Assembly: GCF_003628125.1 (NCBI RefSeq)
Contig: NZ_RBZU01000010.1
Span: 1-64,000 of the forward strand
DNA length: 64,000 nucleotides
Source: Pararobbsia silviterrae
GTDB lineage: Bacteria; Pseudomonadota; Gammaproteobacteria; Burkholderiales; Burkholderiaceae
Direction: 5' to 3'
Shown: piece by piece, positions 34,909-44,464 of the stretch
Layout: every line of letters starts with the position of its first letter
Position numbering within the stretch: the first letter of the stretch is position 1
Program-made: the position numbers and the translations under genes
The notes under the pieces: generated by a model
Told to the model about the DNA's origin: nothing
What the model saw: the letters and a program-made list of their open reading frames with translations, nothing else
Database searches by the model: none

Positions 34909-36096
34909 CTACGCGAGCGTTTCGAGCGCGAGCGCGATGCCCTGCCCGCCGCCGATGCAGAGCGTCACGATGCCGCGCCGCACACCGTCGCGGCGCATCG
35001 AATGAATGAGCCGCGTCGTCAGGATCGCGCCCGTCGCGCCGATCGGATGGCCATGCGCGACGGCGCCGCCTTCGACGTTGATCACGTCCTCAGGCACGCC
35101 GAGCGCCTTCGCGACCGCGAGCGGGACCGCCGCGAACGCTTCGTTGATCTCGAACCGCTCGACGTCGCCGAGCGCCCACCCCGCGCGTTCGAGCGCCTGC
35201 CGCACGGCCGGTACGGGACCGAGCCCGAACAGACCGGGCTCGACCGCGCCGACGCCGAAACTCACGAGGCGCGCGACGGGCGCGATGCCGTGCGCATCGG
35301 CAAACGTGCGCGCCGCGACGATCATCGCGGACGCGCCGCTGTTGAGCCCCGGTGCGTTGCCGGCCGTGATCGTGCCGTCGGGCCGGAACGCGGGACGCAA
35401 CTTCGACAGCGTGTCAACGGTCGTATCCGGACGCGGCGTCTCGTCGCGATCGAATACCGTCGCACCTTTTTTGCCCGCGAGTTCGACGCCGACGACCTCG
35501 TCGACAAAACGCCCGGCCGCTTGCGCGGCGCTGAAACGCTGCTGCGAACGCGCCGCGAAGCGATCTTGCTCGTCGCGCGTGAGCCCGGCCTGCGTCACGA
35601 GATCCTCGGTGTGCCAGCCCGACGCCTGCGACGAGAACGCGTCGTTCAGTCCGTCGCGCAACATGCTGTCGAAAATCTCCGCGTTGCCCATCCGGTAGCC
35701 CCAACGTCCGCCGTCGATCAGATACGGCGCGCGATCCATGTTTTCCATGCCGCCCGCGATCGACGCCTGCGCGAAACCGAGCCAGATCTCCTGCGCGGCC
35801 GACGCGATCGCCTGCGCGCCCGAACCGCAGACGCGGTTGACGGTCAACGCGGGCACCGACACGGGCAGCCCGCCGTGAATCGACGCCTGCCGCGCGGGAT
35901 TCATCTTGTTGCCGGCCTGAACGACGTTGCCGAGCGTGACCGAATCGATCCGCGCGCCGTCGAGCCCCGCGCGACGCAACGTCTCGCGGATCACCGTCGC
36001 GCCGAGATCGGTCGCGGGCGTCCCTTTCAGCGATCCGTTGAATGTGCCGATCGCCGTGCGAACCGGATGACAAATGACGACTTCAGGTGCTTGCAT
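34909..36096 (-). CDS. Acetyl-CoA C-acyltransferase (thiolase)
   Basis: 395 residues. Active-site Cys in VNRVCGSGAQAI, His in NVEGGAVAHGHPIGATGA and the second Cys in TLCIGGGQGIAL are all present; INEAFAAVPLA is conserved. It starts MQAPEVVICHPVRTAIGTFN. Length is as in PhaA/AtoB-type biosynthetic thiolases, which condense two acetyl-CoA or cleave acetoacetyl-CoA. It is the last gene of the emrA-emrB-outer membrane-marR-thiolase row, 12 bp after marR, an unusual partner for an efflux pump. Confidence 0.93.
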   Translation of the reverse strand: MQAPEVVICHPVRTAIGTFNGSLKGTPATDLGATVIRETLRRAGLDGARIDSVTLGNVVQAGNKMNPARQASIHGGLPVSVPALTVNRVCGSGAQAIASAAQEIWLGFAQASIAGGMENMDRAPYLIDGGRWGYRMGNAEIFDSMLRDGLNDAFSSQASGWHTEDLVTQAGLTRDEQDRFAARSQQRFSAAQAAGRFVDEVVGVELAGKKGATVFDRDETPRPDTTVDTLSKLRPAFRPDGTITAGNAPGLNSGASAMIVAARTFADAHGIAPVARLVSFGVGAVEPGLFGLGPVPAVRQALERAGWALGDVERFEINEAFAAVPLAVAKALGVPEDVINVEGGAVAHGHPIGATGAILTTRLIHSMRRDGVRRGIVTLCIGGGQGIALALETLA

Positions 36097-36108
36097 GTCG
36101 GATGCTCC

Positions 36109-36585
36109 TCAAAACTGGGTCAACCCATGTTCATCGACGGGCGCCTGGCCCGTGATGCCGAACAACTCCGCGCGCAGATGTCGCGCACGCTCGACGCCGA
36201 AACGCGCCTCGAAATCGCGCTGCGCGATACACCACAGCGCACGCCCCTGCTCGACGCGCTGCGCGCCGAGCGGCGTCAGCGTCAAGACCGTTCTGCGCCC
36301 CGGCGGCGGCCCGAGCGACGACGCCAGGAAACCGTCCTTGCGCAGCACCTGCGCCGCGCGCACAAGCGTCGAACGGTCGCTGCCCACGCGCCGCGCAAGC
36401 TCCGCCATCGTCAACGAGCCGTGGCGATCGATCGTGCGCAGCATCGTGAATTGCGGCGCCGTCAAACCGATCGAGACAAGCTGGCGCGAATAGAGCTGAG
36501 ACAGATAACGCGCCGCGCGCCGTAACGCGAACTCGTGGCTCTCATCGAGATCGATGTCGCTGTCTGCCGGATCTCGGACGTTCAT
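36109..36585 (-). CDS. MarR family transcriptional regulator
   Basis: 158 residues. Winged helix at about 45-110: TAPQFTMLRTIDRHGSLTMA, ELARRVGSDRSTLVRAAQVL and the wing DGFLASSLGPPPGRRTVLTL. It lies within the efflux operon between the outer-membrane factor (9 bp upstream) and the thiolase. Probable local repressor that is released by phenolic or lipophilic ligands, as in other Emr systems (family knowledge). Two matching palindromes at 40886-40897 and 40976-40987 in the operon's promoter are its likely operators. Confidence 0.92.
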   Translation of the reverse strand: MNVRDPADSDIDLDESHEFALRRAARYLSQLYSRQLVSIGLTAPQFTMLRTIDRHGSLTMAELARRVGSDRSTLVRAAQVLRKDGFLASSLGPPPGRRTVLTLTPLGAQRVEQGRALWCIAQRDFEARFGVERARHLRAELFGITGQAPVDEHGLTQF

Positions 36586-36594
36586 CGCGCGATC

Positions 36595-38079
36595 TCAATC
36601 CTGCGCGGGCGTCGTGTTGCGCTGCGACGCCTGCGCGACCTGAGGCGTTTGCGGTGCTTGCTCCACATGCGCCACGTCGATGCGCCCGTCGCGCGACCAA
36701 CCGCCGCCGAGCGAGCGATACAGCGCGACCGCGGCGAGCGCGTGCTCGCGCCGCGCCTGATTGAGCGCGTCCTGGTCGCGCAGATAGGCTTCCTGCGCAT
36801 CGAGCACATCGAGGAAGTTCGCCGCGCCGCCGCGATACAGTTCGTTCGATAACTTGAGCGCCTGATCCGATGCGGCAAGCGACGTACCGAGTTGCGTGAC
36901 CTCGTCTCCCGTGCTCACGAGGTCGCTGCGCGTGTCCTCGACTTCCTTGAGCGCGTCGAGCATGGTTTGGTGCAGATTGAGCTCGGACTCGCGCATCTTG
37001 CTTTCGCTGCTCTCGATGCCGGCCTGAATCTCGCCCGCATGAAAGATCGGGCTCGTCGCACTCAATGCGGCGCCGAACAAGTTGTCCGTCACGGTCGGCA
37101 GGCCGACCCACGACGCCGCGAGCAAGCCGTCGGTCAATTGCAGATTGAACTGCGGATAGCGCCGCGCGCGCGAGACGCCGACCTCTGCCGCACGCTGCTC
37201 GACCGTGTCGTAGGCGACGCGCACGTCGGGACGCCGGAGCAGCGCCTCGGACGGCAGCAACGCGGGCGCATCGCCGGCCGGAACCGGAATGGCCGCTGCA
37301 TTCGCGAGCAGCAGCGTATCGACGCTTTCGGGCGTGCGGCCCGAGTACACCGCAATCAGACTCAACTGATGCTGAATCGTCGACGCGACACGCGGCAAAC
37401 GCGCCTGCAGATCGCTGAGTTGATTCTGCGCGCGCGCGACGTCGAGATTGTTCGACAGTCCATACGCGCGGCGCTCTTGCGTGAGCTTGAGCGCGCGCGT
37501 GCGGATCTCGATGTTGTTCTGCAGGATCGCCTGTTCGCTTTGCGCCCAACGCAGGTCGATATAGGCCGATGCGGTGTTCGCGGCAAGCGCGAGCTTGAGT
37601 GCGTCGACCGCGTCCTGGCTATGCTCGACCTGCGCGCGCGCGGCCAGCAACGCGAGTCGCTGCCCGCCGAAGACGTCAGGCTGCCAGGCCGCGGTCACGC
37701 CGATGCCGGCCTCGCGCACATAACCGAGCGGCGGCGGCGTGATTTGACGTTGCTCGGCGGCTATCGCGTTCAGATCGAGTTGCGGCAGCAACGCGGCGCG
37801 CTTCTCGATCGTCACCTGCTGAGCCTGTTTGACACGCTCGACCGCCGCCTGCACGTCGAGATTCTGCGCGAGCACCGCGCTGACGAGCGCATGCAGCGTG
37901 GGGTCGCCGAACTGCTGCCACCAGGCGTCGGCGGCGAGCGGACTGGTATCGACACGCACATCCCACGCCGTGGGCGCGGTGGATGCGACCGTATCGGGCA
38001 ATGCCGAGTGTTGCGCGGGCTGAACAGCGCAGGCGGCCAGGGCGACGGCGGCGGCCAGCGCGGCGATCGTGGTTTTCAT
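36595..38079 (-). CDS. Outer membrane efflux lipoprotein, NodT/OprM type
   Basis: 494 residues. Lipoprotein signal peptide with lipobox LAAC, modified Cys17. Two outer-membrane efflux (TolC-like) repeats follow with the usual helical hairpins, for example WWQQFGDPTLHALVSAVLAQ and, in the second half, LLRRPDVRVAYDTVEQRAAE, which is a hallmark of the NodT family. Forms the trimeric exit duct for the pump encoded by the two genes upstream. C-terminus ends in a polar tail. Third gene of the operon, 71 bp after emrB. Confidence 0.93.
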   Translation of the reverse strand: MKTTIAALAAAVALAACAVQPAQHSALPDTVASTAPTAWDVRVDTSPLAADAWWQQFGDPTLHALVSAVLAQNLDVQAAVERVKQAQQVTIEKRAALLPQLDLNAIAAEQRQITPPPLGYVREAGIGVTAAWQPDVFGGQRLALLAARAQVEHSQDAVDALKLALAANTASAYIDLRWAQSEQAILQNNIEIRTRALKLTQERRAYGLSNNLDVARAQNQLSDLQARLPRVASTIQHQLSLIAVYSGRTPESVDTLLLANAAAIPVPAGDAPALLPSEALLRRPDVRVAYDTVEQRAAEVGVSRARRYPQFNLQLTDGLLAASWVGLPTVTDNLFGAALSATSPIFHAGEIQAGIESSESKMRESELNLHQTMLDALKEVEDTRSDLVSTGDEVTQLGTSLAASDQALKLSNELYRGGAANFLDVLDAQEAYLRDQDALNQARREHALAAVALYRSLGGGWSRDGRIDVAHVEQAPQTPQVAQASQRNTTPAQD

Positions 38080-38150
38080 AGGGATCCTTCGAATTCAGTC
38101 AATCGGATGAGATCGCGAGCCGATTTGTGATCGGCTCGCATACATATCGA

Positions 38151-39728
38151 TCAATGCGCGTCGGGCGGCGGCGCGACGCCGGGCTTCAGCGATTTCGCAA
38201 ACAGGCCCAGCGCGACCGCGACGACGAAACATGCGGCGACCGCGGCGAACGTGTCGGAGAACGTCAACACGAGCGCCTCTCTGAGCACGAGCTGATGCAG
38301 CAGTCCCAGGCTTGCATTCGCGCCGTCGACGAGATTGCCGCCGACACGCTCGAAATACGCGGCCTGTCCGTTGATGACGGCTTCGATCGCCGGGCGTCCG
38401 TCCGTCACGTGTTCGCTGAGCCGCAGATAGTGAAGATTCAGACGATCGTTGAGCATCGTGCTGACGACCGCGATGCCGATCGCGCCGCCGAGGTTACGCA
38501 TCAGGTTGAACAATCCGCTTGCCGAACGCAGCCGAGACGGCGGCAACGATCCGAGCGCCATCGTGACGATCGGCGCAATCGCGAACTGTTGGCCGAAGCC
38601 GCGCATCGCTTGCGGAAGCACGAGTTGCTGCCAGCCCCAGTCATGCGTGAGCGGGACGTAGAGCCAGCATCCGCCGCCGAACAGCACGAGGCCGAACAAC
38701 ATCAGATAGCGCAGATCGACCGTACGCGCGAGCGACGAATAGATCACGAGGCCGAAGAGCTGTGCGACACCGACCGACAGCAGCGCGACGCCGATCTGCG
38801 TCGAATCGAAACCCCGCACGCGTCCGAGAAACACCGGCGTCAGAAACACCGTGCAGAAGATCCCGATCCCCGTGATGAAGGACAGGATGCTGCCGATGCC
38901 GAAATTGCGGATCGTCAGCGCGCGCAGATCGACGATCGGATCCTTCGCCGTCAATGCGTGCACGAAGAACAGGAAGCCCGAGATACACGAAATCCACGTA
39001 CACGCGAGGATCACGTGATCGCCGAGCCAGTTCTTGCGCGGCCCCTCTTCGAGCACGTATTCGAGGCATCCGAGGAACAGCGACATCAGCACGATGCCGA
39101 TGTAATCGCCTTTCTTGAGCAGCGAAATATCGGCCTTGTCGAAGTTCACGTAGCGCGGCACGAGCAGCGTGACGACGAGTCCCGGCGCGAGGTTCAGATA
39201 GAACAGCCAATGCCACGACCAGGCGTCGGTGATCCAGCCGCCGATCACGGGACCGATCGTCGGCGCGAGCGTCGCGAGCGCGCCGATCGTCGTCGAGGCG
39301 ATCACGCGCTGGTGACCCGGAAACAGCACGAAGGCCGTCGTGAAGACCGTCGGGATCATCGCCGCACCGAGCGCGCCCTGGAGCGCGCGGAACGCGATGA
39401 TCGAATTGATGTTCCAGGCGAGCCCGCACAGCATGCTCGTGATCGTGAACCCGAGCGCCGACGCCGCGAAGACCCAGCGCGTCGAAAACACGCGCGTGAG
39501 CCAACCCGACATCGGAATCACGAGGATCTCGGCGATCAGATACGACGTCTGCACCCAGGACAACTCGTCCTGGCTCGCCGACAGACCGCCGCCGATATCC
39601 TTGAGCGACGACGCGACGATCTGGATATCGAGCGTGGCCATGAAAAAGCCGAGGCACATCAACGAGAACGCAAAGACCTTCGTTTTCGTCGGCAAGTCCA
39701 TCGGATTGGCTGGAACCGCGTGTGTCAT
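38151..39728 (-). CDS. emrB: DHA2 family MFS drug efflux transporter, EmrB type
   Basis: 525 residues from ATG 39728 (MTHAVPANPMDLP) behind AGGGTG; an upstream GTG at 39737 is less likely. About 14 transmembrane helices. DHA2 signatures: FFMATLDIQIVASSLKDIGG in helix I and the motif C part ATLAPTIGPVIGGWITDAWS. Exports lipophilic or acidic toxins using the proton gradient together with EmrA and the outer membrane factor. The exact substrate is not readable. Confidence 0.93.
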   Translation of the reverse strand: MTHAVPANPMDLPTKTKVFAFSLMCLGFFMATLDIQIVASSLKDIGGGLSASQDELSWVQTSYLIAEILVIPMSGWLTRVFSTRWVFAASALGFTITSMLCGLAWNINSIIAFRALQGALGAAMIPTVFTTAFVLFPGHQRVIASTTIGALATLAPTIGPVIGGWITDAWSWHWLFYLNLAPGLVVTLLVPRYVNFDKADISLLKKGDYIGIVLMSLFLGCLEYVLEEGPRKNWLGDHVILACTWISCISGFLFFVHALTAKDPIVDLRALTIRNFGIGSILSFITGIGIFCTVFLTPVFLGRVRGFDSTQIGVALLSVGVAQLFGLVIYSSLARTVDLRYLMLFGLVLFGGGCWLYVPLTHDWGWQQLVLPQAMRGFGQQFAIAPIVTMALGSLPPSRLRSASGLFNLMRNLGGAIGIAVVSTMLNDRLNLHYLRLSEHVTDGRPAIEAVINGQAAYFERVGGNLVDGANASLGLLHQLVLREALVLTFSDTFAAVAACFVVAVALGLFAKSLKPGVAPPPDAH

Positions 39729-39773
39729 GTTGGGCACCCTGTTCGATGCGTCAGACGGAATGAGGCGCGCGGC

Positions 39774-40880
39774 TTACTGCGCGTTCGACGCGACCGAGTC
39801 GCCGTTGCCCACGCGAACGCTGACGGTCGCCGACAGTCCGGGCCGCAACGCGGCGCGCTGCGCGCTCGTCGCGTCGAGCCGAATCCGCACGGGCACGCGC
39901 TGGACGATCTTCGTGAAGTTGCCGGTCGCGTTCTCGGCCGGCAGCACGCTGAACGTGGCGCCCGTCGCGGGTGCAAGGCTTTCGACGACCCCCTTGATCG
40001 GCGCGCCGTCGGCCGCATCGAGCTGCACTTGCGCCGGGTCGCCCGCACGCATCTTCTTGAGCTGGTCTTCCTTGAAGTTCGCATCGACCCAGAGCCCTTG
40101 CGCGGGGATAAGGGTGAGCAGCGAGACGCCCGTATTCGCGAGAATCCCGACGCGCGCCGTCCGGTTGCCGACATAACCGTCGATCGGCGCGCGGATCGTC
40201 GTGTATTCGACGTTCAGCGCCGCGTAGCGTTGTTCGGCTTCAGCCTTCGCGACGTTGGCTTGCGCGTTGACGAGTTGCGCACCCAGCACCGCGAGCTGAC
40301 GATCGGCGGCCTGAACGCCGGCCTGACTCTGGTCGAGCGCCGCGCGGGCCTTGCTCAGGTCGGCATCCGCATGCTCGACGACCTGATTCGAAACGGCTTC
40401 GTCCTTGACGAGCGCGCTATATCGCGTCTGGTCGGCTCGCGTCCGTGCGAGCTCCGCCTGCGCGGACGCGACTTCGGCGTGCTGCTCGTTGATCCTGGCT
40501 TGTTGAAGGTCCTGCTGCGCGCGGATTTCGCCGACCGCCGCATGCGCGCTCTGAAGCTGCGCGTTCGCTTGCGCGAGCCGCGCATCGTAATCGCGCGAAT
40601 CGAGGCGAATCAGCACCTGCCCGGCCTTCACATACTGGTTGTCCTGCACGAGCACATCGGTGACGAATCCGTTGACCTTCGGCGCCATGACCGTCACATC
40701 CCCGCCGACGTAGGCATCGTCCGTCGATTGATAGAACCGCGCATCGAAGTACCAGTACGCAAGCGCCGCGCATACGACAACGACAACCGCGCCGATCGCG
40801 AGCTTCATCCAGGGCACGCCGGCGCGCTCCGGTGTCGTCGCGGCGCTCGGATTCGGGAGAGTCGTGGAAGGGGTGTTCAT
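39774..40880 (-). CDS. emrA: Membrane fusion protein of the efflux pump, EmrA/HlyD type
   Basis: 368 residues. One N-terminal transmembrane helix (about 25-45, LAIGAVVVVVCAALAYWYF), then a biotinyl-lipoyl half (STDDAYVGGDVTVMAPKVNG), a long alpha-hairpin coiled coil (about 95-205) and the second lipoyl half with YTTIRAPIDGYVGNRTARVG. It links EmrB to the outer-membrane protein. First gene of the operon. Its leader contains palindromes that probably bind the MarR protein encoded downstream. Confidence 0.93.
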   Translation of the reverse strand: MNTPSTTLPNPSAATTPERAGVPWMKLAIGAVVVVVCAALAYWYFDARFYQSTDDAYVGGDVTVMAPKVNGFVTDVLVQDNQYVKAGQVLIRLDSRDYDARLAQANAQLQSAHAAVGEIRAQQDLQQARINEQHAEVASAQAELARTRADQTRYSALVKDEAVSNQVVEHADADLSKARAALDQSQAGVQAADRQLAVLGAQLVNAQANVAKAEAEQRYAALNVEYTTIRAPIDGYVGNRTARVGILANTGVSLLTLIPAQGLWVDANFKEDQLKKMRAGDPAQVQLDAADGAPIKGVVESLAPATGATFSVLPAENATGNFTKIVQRVPVRIRLDATSAQRAALRPGLSATVSVRVGNGDSVASNAQ

Positions 40881-40885
40881 ATGAT

Positions 40886-40897
40886 GTGTATATGCAC
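40886..40897. promoter_or_regulatory. Operator-like palindrome in the emrA leader
   Basis: GTGTATATGCAC, an imperfect 12-bp palindrome (one mismatch pair) placed 6 bp upstream of the emrA start codon. It shares ATATGCACAA with the perfect copy at 40976-40987, 90 bp away. Probable MarR binding site. Confidence 0.55.
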
Positions 40898-40966
40898 AAT
40901 TTAAGTTGGCCGAAAACGCGGTCGATGTTGACTCGACCCCATGCTGGCGTTTCGGGATTGGATCGG

Positions 40967-40995
40967 AGTGTATGAGTGCATATGCACAACGTCAA
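40967..40995 (-). promoter_or_regulatory. emrA promoter with perfect palindrome between -35 and -10
   Basis: On the minus strand TTGACG (40995-40990), a 17-bp spacer and TACACT (40972-40967) form a good sigma-70 promoter. The spacer contains the perfect palindrome GTGCATATGCAC at 40976-40987. A repressor bound there would block RNA polymerase directly. Confidence 0.65.
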
Positions 40996-41235
40996 GCTCT
41001 TTGGCATTTTTATCTTGTCGAAAGTAATTCGAAAGAATTCGAGAAACCCGTGCGGGTGCGGCGCAGGTCTTGCGACCGACGTTGCACGAGACCGTCGATA
41101 TCCCCGCAAGATGCAGCGCGGGCCGCGACCGTTTGGACATCCGGTCGACTTCCCGAATACGAACAACCACACCGATACAGGCGCGGATCATCGAAACCGC
41201 ACACATTCGCCATATCGAACACATGCCGGGAACCG

Positions 41236-43095
41236 ATGGATAATGGCGACCAGTTCGCCTTTGCCGATTGTTGCCCCATGTCCGAAGGATCCGCCCGCCG
41301 CACCGAATCGTCCGCACACACGGAACCCACCCCGCACGACGCGCGTGAGGCCCTCGAAGAGGCTTTGCGCCTGCACACGCAAGGCGATTTCGACGCTGCG
41401 CAAGTGCGGTACGACGCGTTGCTCGCACGCCAGCCCGACCATCTCGAAGCCGCCCAATTGTCGGGACTCTGCCTGCTGACCGCGGGACATGCCGAGCGCG
41501 CGGCTGCGCGCTTCAGGCGTGCGATCGAACTCGATCCGCGCCGCCCGATCGCGCACGTCAAGCTCGGCCTCGCGCTCAAGATGCTGGGCCAGGTCGAAGA
41601 CGCGCTCATAGCGTTCGATCGCGCGCTCGCGATCGATCCACGATATTTCGAGGCCTGGATGGAGCGCGGCATCACACAGGCCGCGCTCGACCGGCCCGTC
41701 AACGCGCTTGCGTGCTTCGACCATGCGATCTCGATCGAGCCCGCGCACCCGGGCGCGATGAGCAACCGGGGCGACACGCTGCGCCGGCTCGGCCGGATCG
41801 AAGAGGCGCTCGCGTGCTTCGATCATGCGCTCGCGATCGATCCGGGCAATGTCGACGTCCTCCTGAACCGGAGCACGGCGCTGCGCGATGCGCGCCGCAA
41901 TCTCGAAGCGCTCGACTGCGTCGAACGCATCCTCGCGATCGATCCGTCGAACACCGCCGCCCTCAACAATCAGGGCAACGCGCGCGTGAATCTACGGCGC
42001 TACGACGACGCGATCGAGTCGTTCACACGCGCGATCGATCTCGATCCGGGTTTCGCGGGCGCATGGATCAATCTCGCGAACACGCTCGTGACGATCGGCC
42101 GTCACGACGAAGCGCGGGTCGCCTCGGATCGCGCGCTCGCGCTCGCGCCCAACTGGCCCTCCGCGCTGTGGAACGCAGGACTCCACGATTTGCGCACGGG
42201 CCGGTATGCGACGGGATGGGAACGCTATGAAGCGCGCTGGCAGATGTCGGGCTTCTCGTTGCGGCGTTACAAGGACATCCCGCTGTGGCTCGGCAAGGAA
42301 GACCTGCGCGGCAAGCGGATTCTGCTGTGGCACGAGCAAGGCCTCGGCGACACGATCCACTTCTGCCGCTACGCGATCATGGTGGCGGCGCTCGGCGCGC
42401 GTGTCGTGCTCGAAGTTCAGGCCTCGCTCAAGACGCTGATCGCATCGAGTTTCAAGGGCATGATCGACGTCGTGGCGCACGGCGATCGCGTTCCGTCGTT
42501 CGACTTCGCGACGCCGTTGATGAGTCTTCCGCTCGCATTTGCAACAACGGCGAGTACGATTCCATTCGCGCCGAGCTACCTCAAAGCCGATCCTGTGCGC
42601 ATCGAAGCATGGCGCGCGCGGCTCGGCCCGATGCGCGCGCGTCGCCGAATCGGCATCGCATGCGCCGGCAACCCGAAACACAAGGGCGATGCGCATCGCT
42701 CGGTCGATCTCGGCCTGCTGGTCCCGCTCGCCCAATATGGCGAACTGATCATCGTGCAGAAAGATCGCCGCCGCGGCGATCAGGCGACGCTCGACGCCCA
42801 TCCGGGCATCGTCAACGTCGGCCCGTCGCTCGGCGATTTCAGCGACACGGCGGCCCTTGTCGCGCAGCTCGATCTCGTGATCAGCGTCGACACGTCGCTC
42901 GCGCATCTCGCGGGCGCGCTCGGCAAACCGGTCTGGGTCCTGCTGCCGCCGCATTCGGATTGGCGTTGGGAGCTCGGACGCGACGACAACCCCTGGTATC
43001 CGTCCGCGCGTCTGTTCCGGCAACGCACGGTCGGCGCCTGGGGAGAACTCGTCACGCGCGTCTGCGATGCGCTCGCCGCGCTCGACGCGGAATAA
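41236..43095 (+). CDS. TPR protein with C-terminal glycosyltransferase-9-like domain
   Basis: 619 residues from ATG 41236; ATG 41278 ([12 protein letters not shown]) is an alternative and neither start has a strong ribosome binding site. About nine tetratricopeptide repeats lie between residues 35 and 335, with repeated units such as [20 protein letters not shown]. The C-terminal 270 residues resemble heptosyltransferase-like (GT9) folds: [37 protein letters not shown] and [20 protein letters not shown]. Such proteins are common in Burkholderiales; a role in glycosylating surface structures or proteins is proposed but unproven. Stands alone, divergent from emrA. Confidence 0.85.
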   Translation: MDNGDQFAFADCCPMSEGSARRTESSAHTEPTPHDAREALEEALRLHTQGDFDAAQVRYDALLARQPDHLEAAQLSGLCLLTAGHAERAAARFRRAIELDPRRPIAHVKLGLALKMLGQVEDALIAFDRALAIDPRYFEAWMERGITQAALDRPVNALACFDHAISIEPAHPGAMSNRGDTLRRLGRIEEALACFDHALAIDPGNVDVLLNRSTALRDARRNLEALDCVERILAIDPSNTAALNNQGNARVNLRRYDDAIESFTRAIDLDPGFAGAWINLANTLVTIGRHDEARVASDRALALAPNWPSALWNAGLHDLRTGRYATGWERYEARWQMSGFSLRRYKDIPLWLGKEDLRGKRILLWHEQGLGDTIHFCRYAIMVAALGARVVLEVQASLKTLIASSFKGMIDVVAHGDRVPSFDFATPLMSLPLAFATTASTIPFAPSYLKADPVRIEAWRARLGPMRARRRIGIACAGNPKHKGDAHRSVDLGLLVPLAQYGELIIVQKDRRRGDQATLDAHPGIVNVGPSLGDFSDTAALVAQLDLVISVDTSLAHLAGALGKPVWVLLPPHSDWRWELGRDDNPWYPSARLFRQRTVGAWGELVTRVCDALAALDAE

Positions 43096-43225
43096 GGATG
43101 CGCCGCGCGAAGCGCATTGCGGCAGGGCGCGAAAGCCGAACGACGTCGCGGTGCGATCAATCGAATACAATGCGCGGTTTGTCGCCACTTCCGTGCGATT
43201 GCGGCGTTTTCCCAGCGAGGCCTTC

Positions 43226-44416
43226 ATGATCATCAAACCCCGCGTACGCGGCTTTATCTGCGTGACGACCCATCCGACGGGCTGCGAAGCCAACGTCCGG
43301 CAGCAAATCGACTACGTCAAGGCTCAAGGCCCGATTGCGAACGGTCCGAAGAAGTCGCTGATCATCGGCGCATCGACGGGCTATGGCCTCGCGTCGCGGA
43401 TCTCGGCCGCCTACGGCTCGAACGCCGCCACGATCGGCGTGTTCTTCGAGCGCGGCGGCGATGAGGGAAAACCCGGAACGGCTGGCTGGTACAACACCGC
43501 CGCGTTCGAGAAGTTCGCGCATGCCGACGGTCTCTATGCGAAGAGCATCAACGGCGACGGCTTCTCCGACGAAATCAAGCAGAAGACGATCGAACTCATC
43601 AAGCGCGATCTCGGCCAGGTCGACGAAGTCATCTACAGTCTTGCCGCGCCGCGCCGGACGCATCCGAAGACGGGCCAGGTGTTCAACTCCGTGCTCAAGC
43701 CGATCGGCAAGACGATCAGCGTGCGCAGTCTCGACACCGACAAGGAAGTCATCAAGGACACGACGATCGAACCCGCGACACAGGAAGAGATCGACAACAC
43801 CGTGGCCGTGATGGGCGGCGAAGATTGGCAGATGTGGATTGACGCGCTGCATGAAGCGGGCGTGCTCGCCGACGGCGCGAAGACGACCGCGTACACGTAT
43901 CTCGGCGAATCGATCACGCACGACATCTACTGGAACGGCACGATCGGCGCGGCGAAAAAGGATCTCGACCAGAAGGTGCTGTCGATCCGCGAAAAACTCG
44001 CGGCGAAGGGCGGCGATGCGCGCGTCTCGGTGCTCAAGGCCGTGGTCACACAAGCGAGTTCGGCGATTCCGATGATGCCGCTCTATCTGTCGCTGCTCTT
44101 CAAGGTCATGAAGGAGCAAGGCTCGCACGAAGGCTGTATCGAGCAGGTCTACGGGCTCTATAAGGACAGCCTCTACGGCGCGAAGCCGCATCTCGACGAC
44201 GCGGGCCGTCTGCGCGCGGACTACAAGGAACTCGCGCCCGCGGTGCAGTCGCGCGTCAGCGAACTCTGGGGCGAGGTCACGAACGAGAATATCGGCACGC
44301 TGACGGATTTCGCGGGCTACAAGTCCGAATTTCTGCGCCTGTTCGGCTTCGGCGTCGAAGGCGTCGATTACGAAGCGGATGTGAACCCCGTCGTCGAGAT
44401 TCCGGGGCTCGTTTAA
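43226..44416 (+). CDS. fabV: Trans-2-enoyl-ACP/CoA reductase FabV
   Basis: 396 residues from ATG 43226 ([20 protein letters not shown]) with GAGG upstream. FabV features: NADH-binding part [20 protein letters not shown], and the active-site Y-x8-K in [14 protein letters not shown], the spacing that separates FabV from other SDR-type enoyl reductases. It reduces enoyl-ACP to acyl-ACP with NADH in fatty acid elongation and is naturally insensitive to triclosan (family knowledge). Stands alone; ends in a 13-bp hairpin shared with the convergent lysR gene. A second enoyl reductase (fabI) lies at 58210. Confidence 0.95.
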   Translation: MIIKPRVRGFICVTTHPTGCEANVRQQIDYVKAQGPIANGPKKSLIIGASTGYGLASRISAAYGSNAATIGVFFERGGDEGKPGTAGWYNTAAFEKFAHADGLYAKSINGDGFSDEIKQKTIELIKRDLGQVDEVIYSLAAPRRTHPKTGQVFNSVLKPIGKTISVRSLDTDKEVIKDTTIEPATQEEIDNTVAVMGGEDWQMWIDALHEAGVLADGAKTTAYTYLGESITHDIYWNGTIGAAKKDLDQKVLSIREKLAAKGGDARVSVLKAVVTQASSAIPMMPLYLSLLFKVMKEQGSHEGCIEQVYGLYKDSLYGAKPHLDDAGRLRADYKELAPAVQSRVSELWGEVTNENIGTLTDFAGYKSEFLRLFGFGVEGVDYEADVNPVVEIPGLV

Positions 44417-44432
44417 GCGTTCTGCCGTCGCA

Positions 44433-44463
44433 CGACGATGCCCGAACGTATCGGGCATCGTCG
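44433..44463. terminator. Hairpin between convergent fabV and lysR genes
   Basis: Perfect 13-bp stem CGACGATGCCCGA/TCGGGCATCGTCG with a 5-nt loop, placed 16 bp after the fabV stop and 1 bp after the lysR stop. There is no T-run on either side, so it is a factor-independent terminator only in part; it can serve both genes. Confidence 0.65.
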
Positions 44464-44464
44464 C

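Larger units (their letters stand above)
40881..41235. other. Intergenic region between divergent emrA and the TPR gene
   Basis: About 355 bp; contains the emrA promoter and two operator-like palindromes (separate entries). I see no gene in it. The rightmost part must hold the promoter of the TPR-glycosyltransferase gene, not identified. Confidence 0.5.

Noticed and set aside
38127-40904. Plus-strand open frame of 925 codons opposite emrB/emrA
   Set aside because: It is the high-GC mirror of two well-supported transporters; the product is Arg/Asp/Glu-rich with no domain, signal or ribosome binding site.
41188-43293. Minus-strand frames opposite the TPR-glycosyltransferase
   Set aside because: Arg-rich mirror products without motifs; the plus-strand gene has regular TPRs and a GT9-like end.
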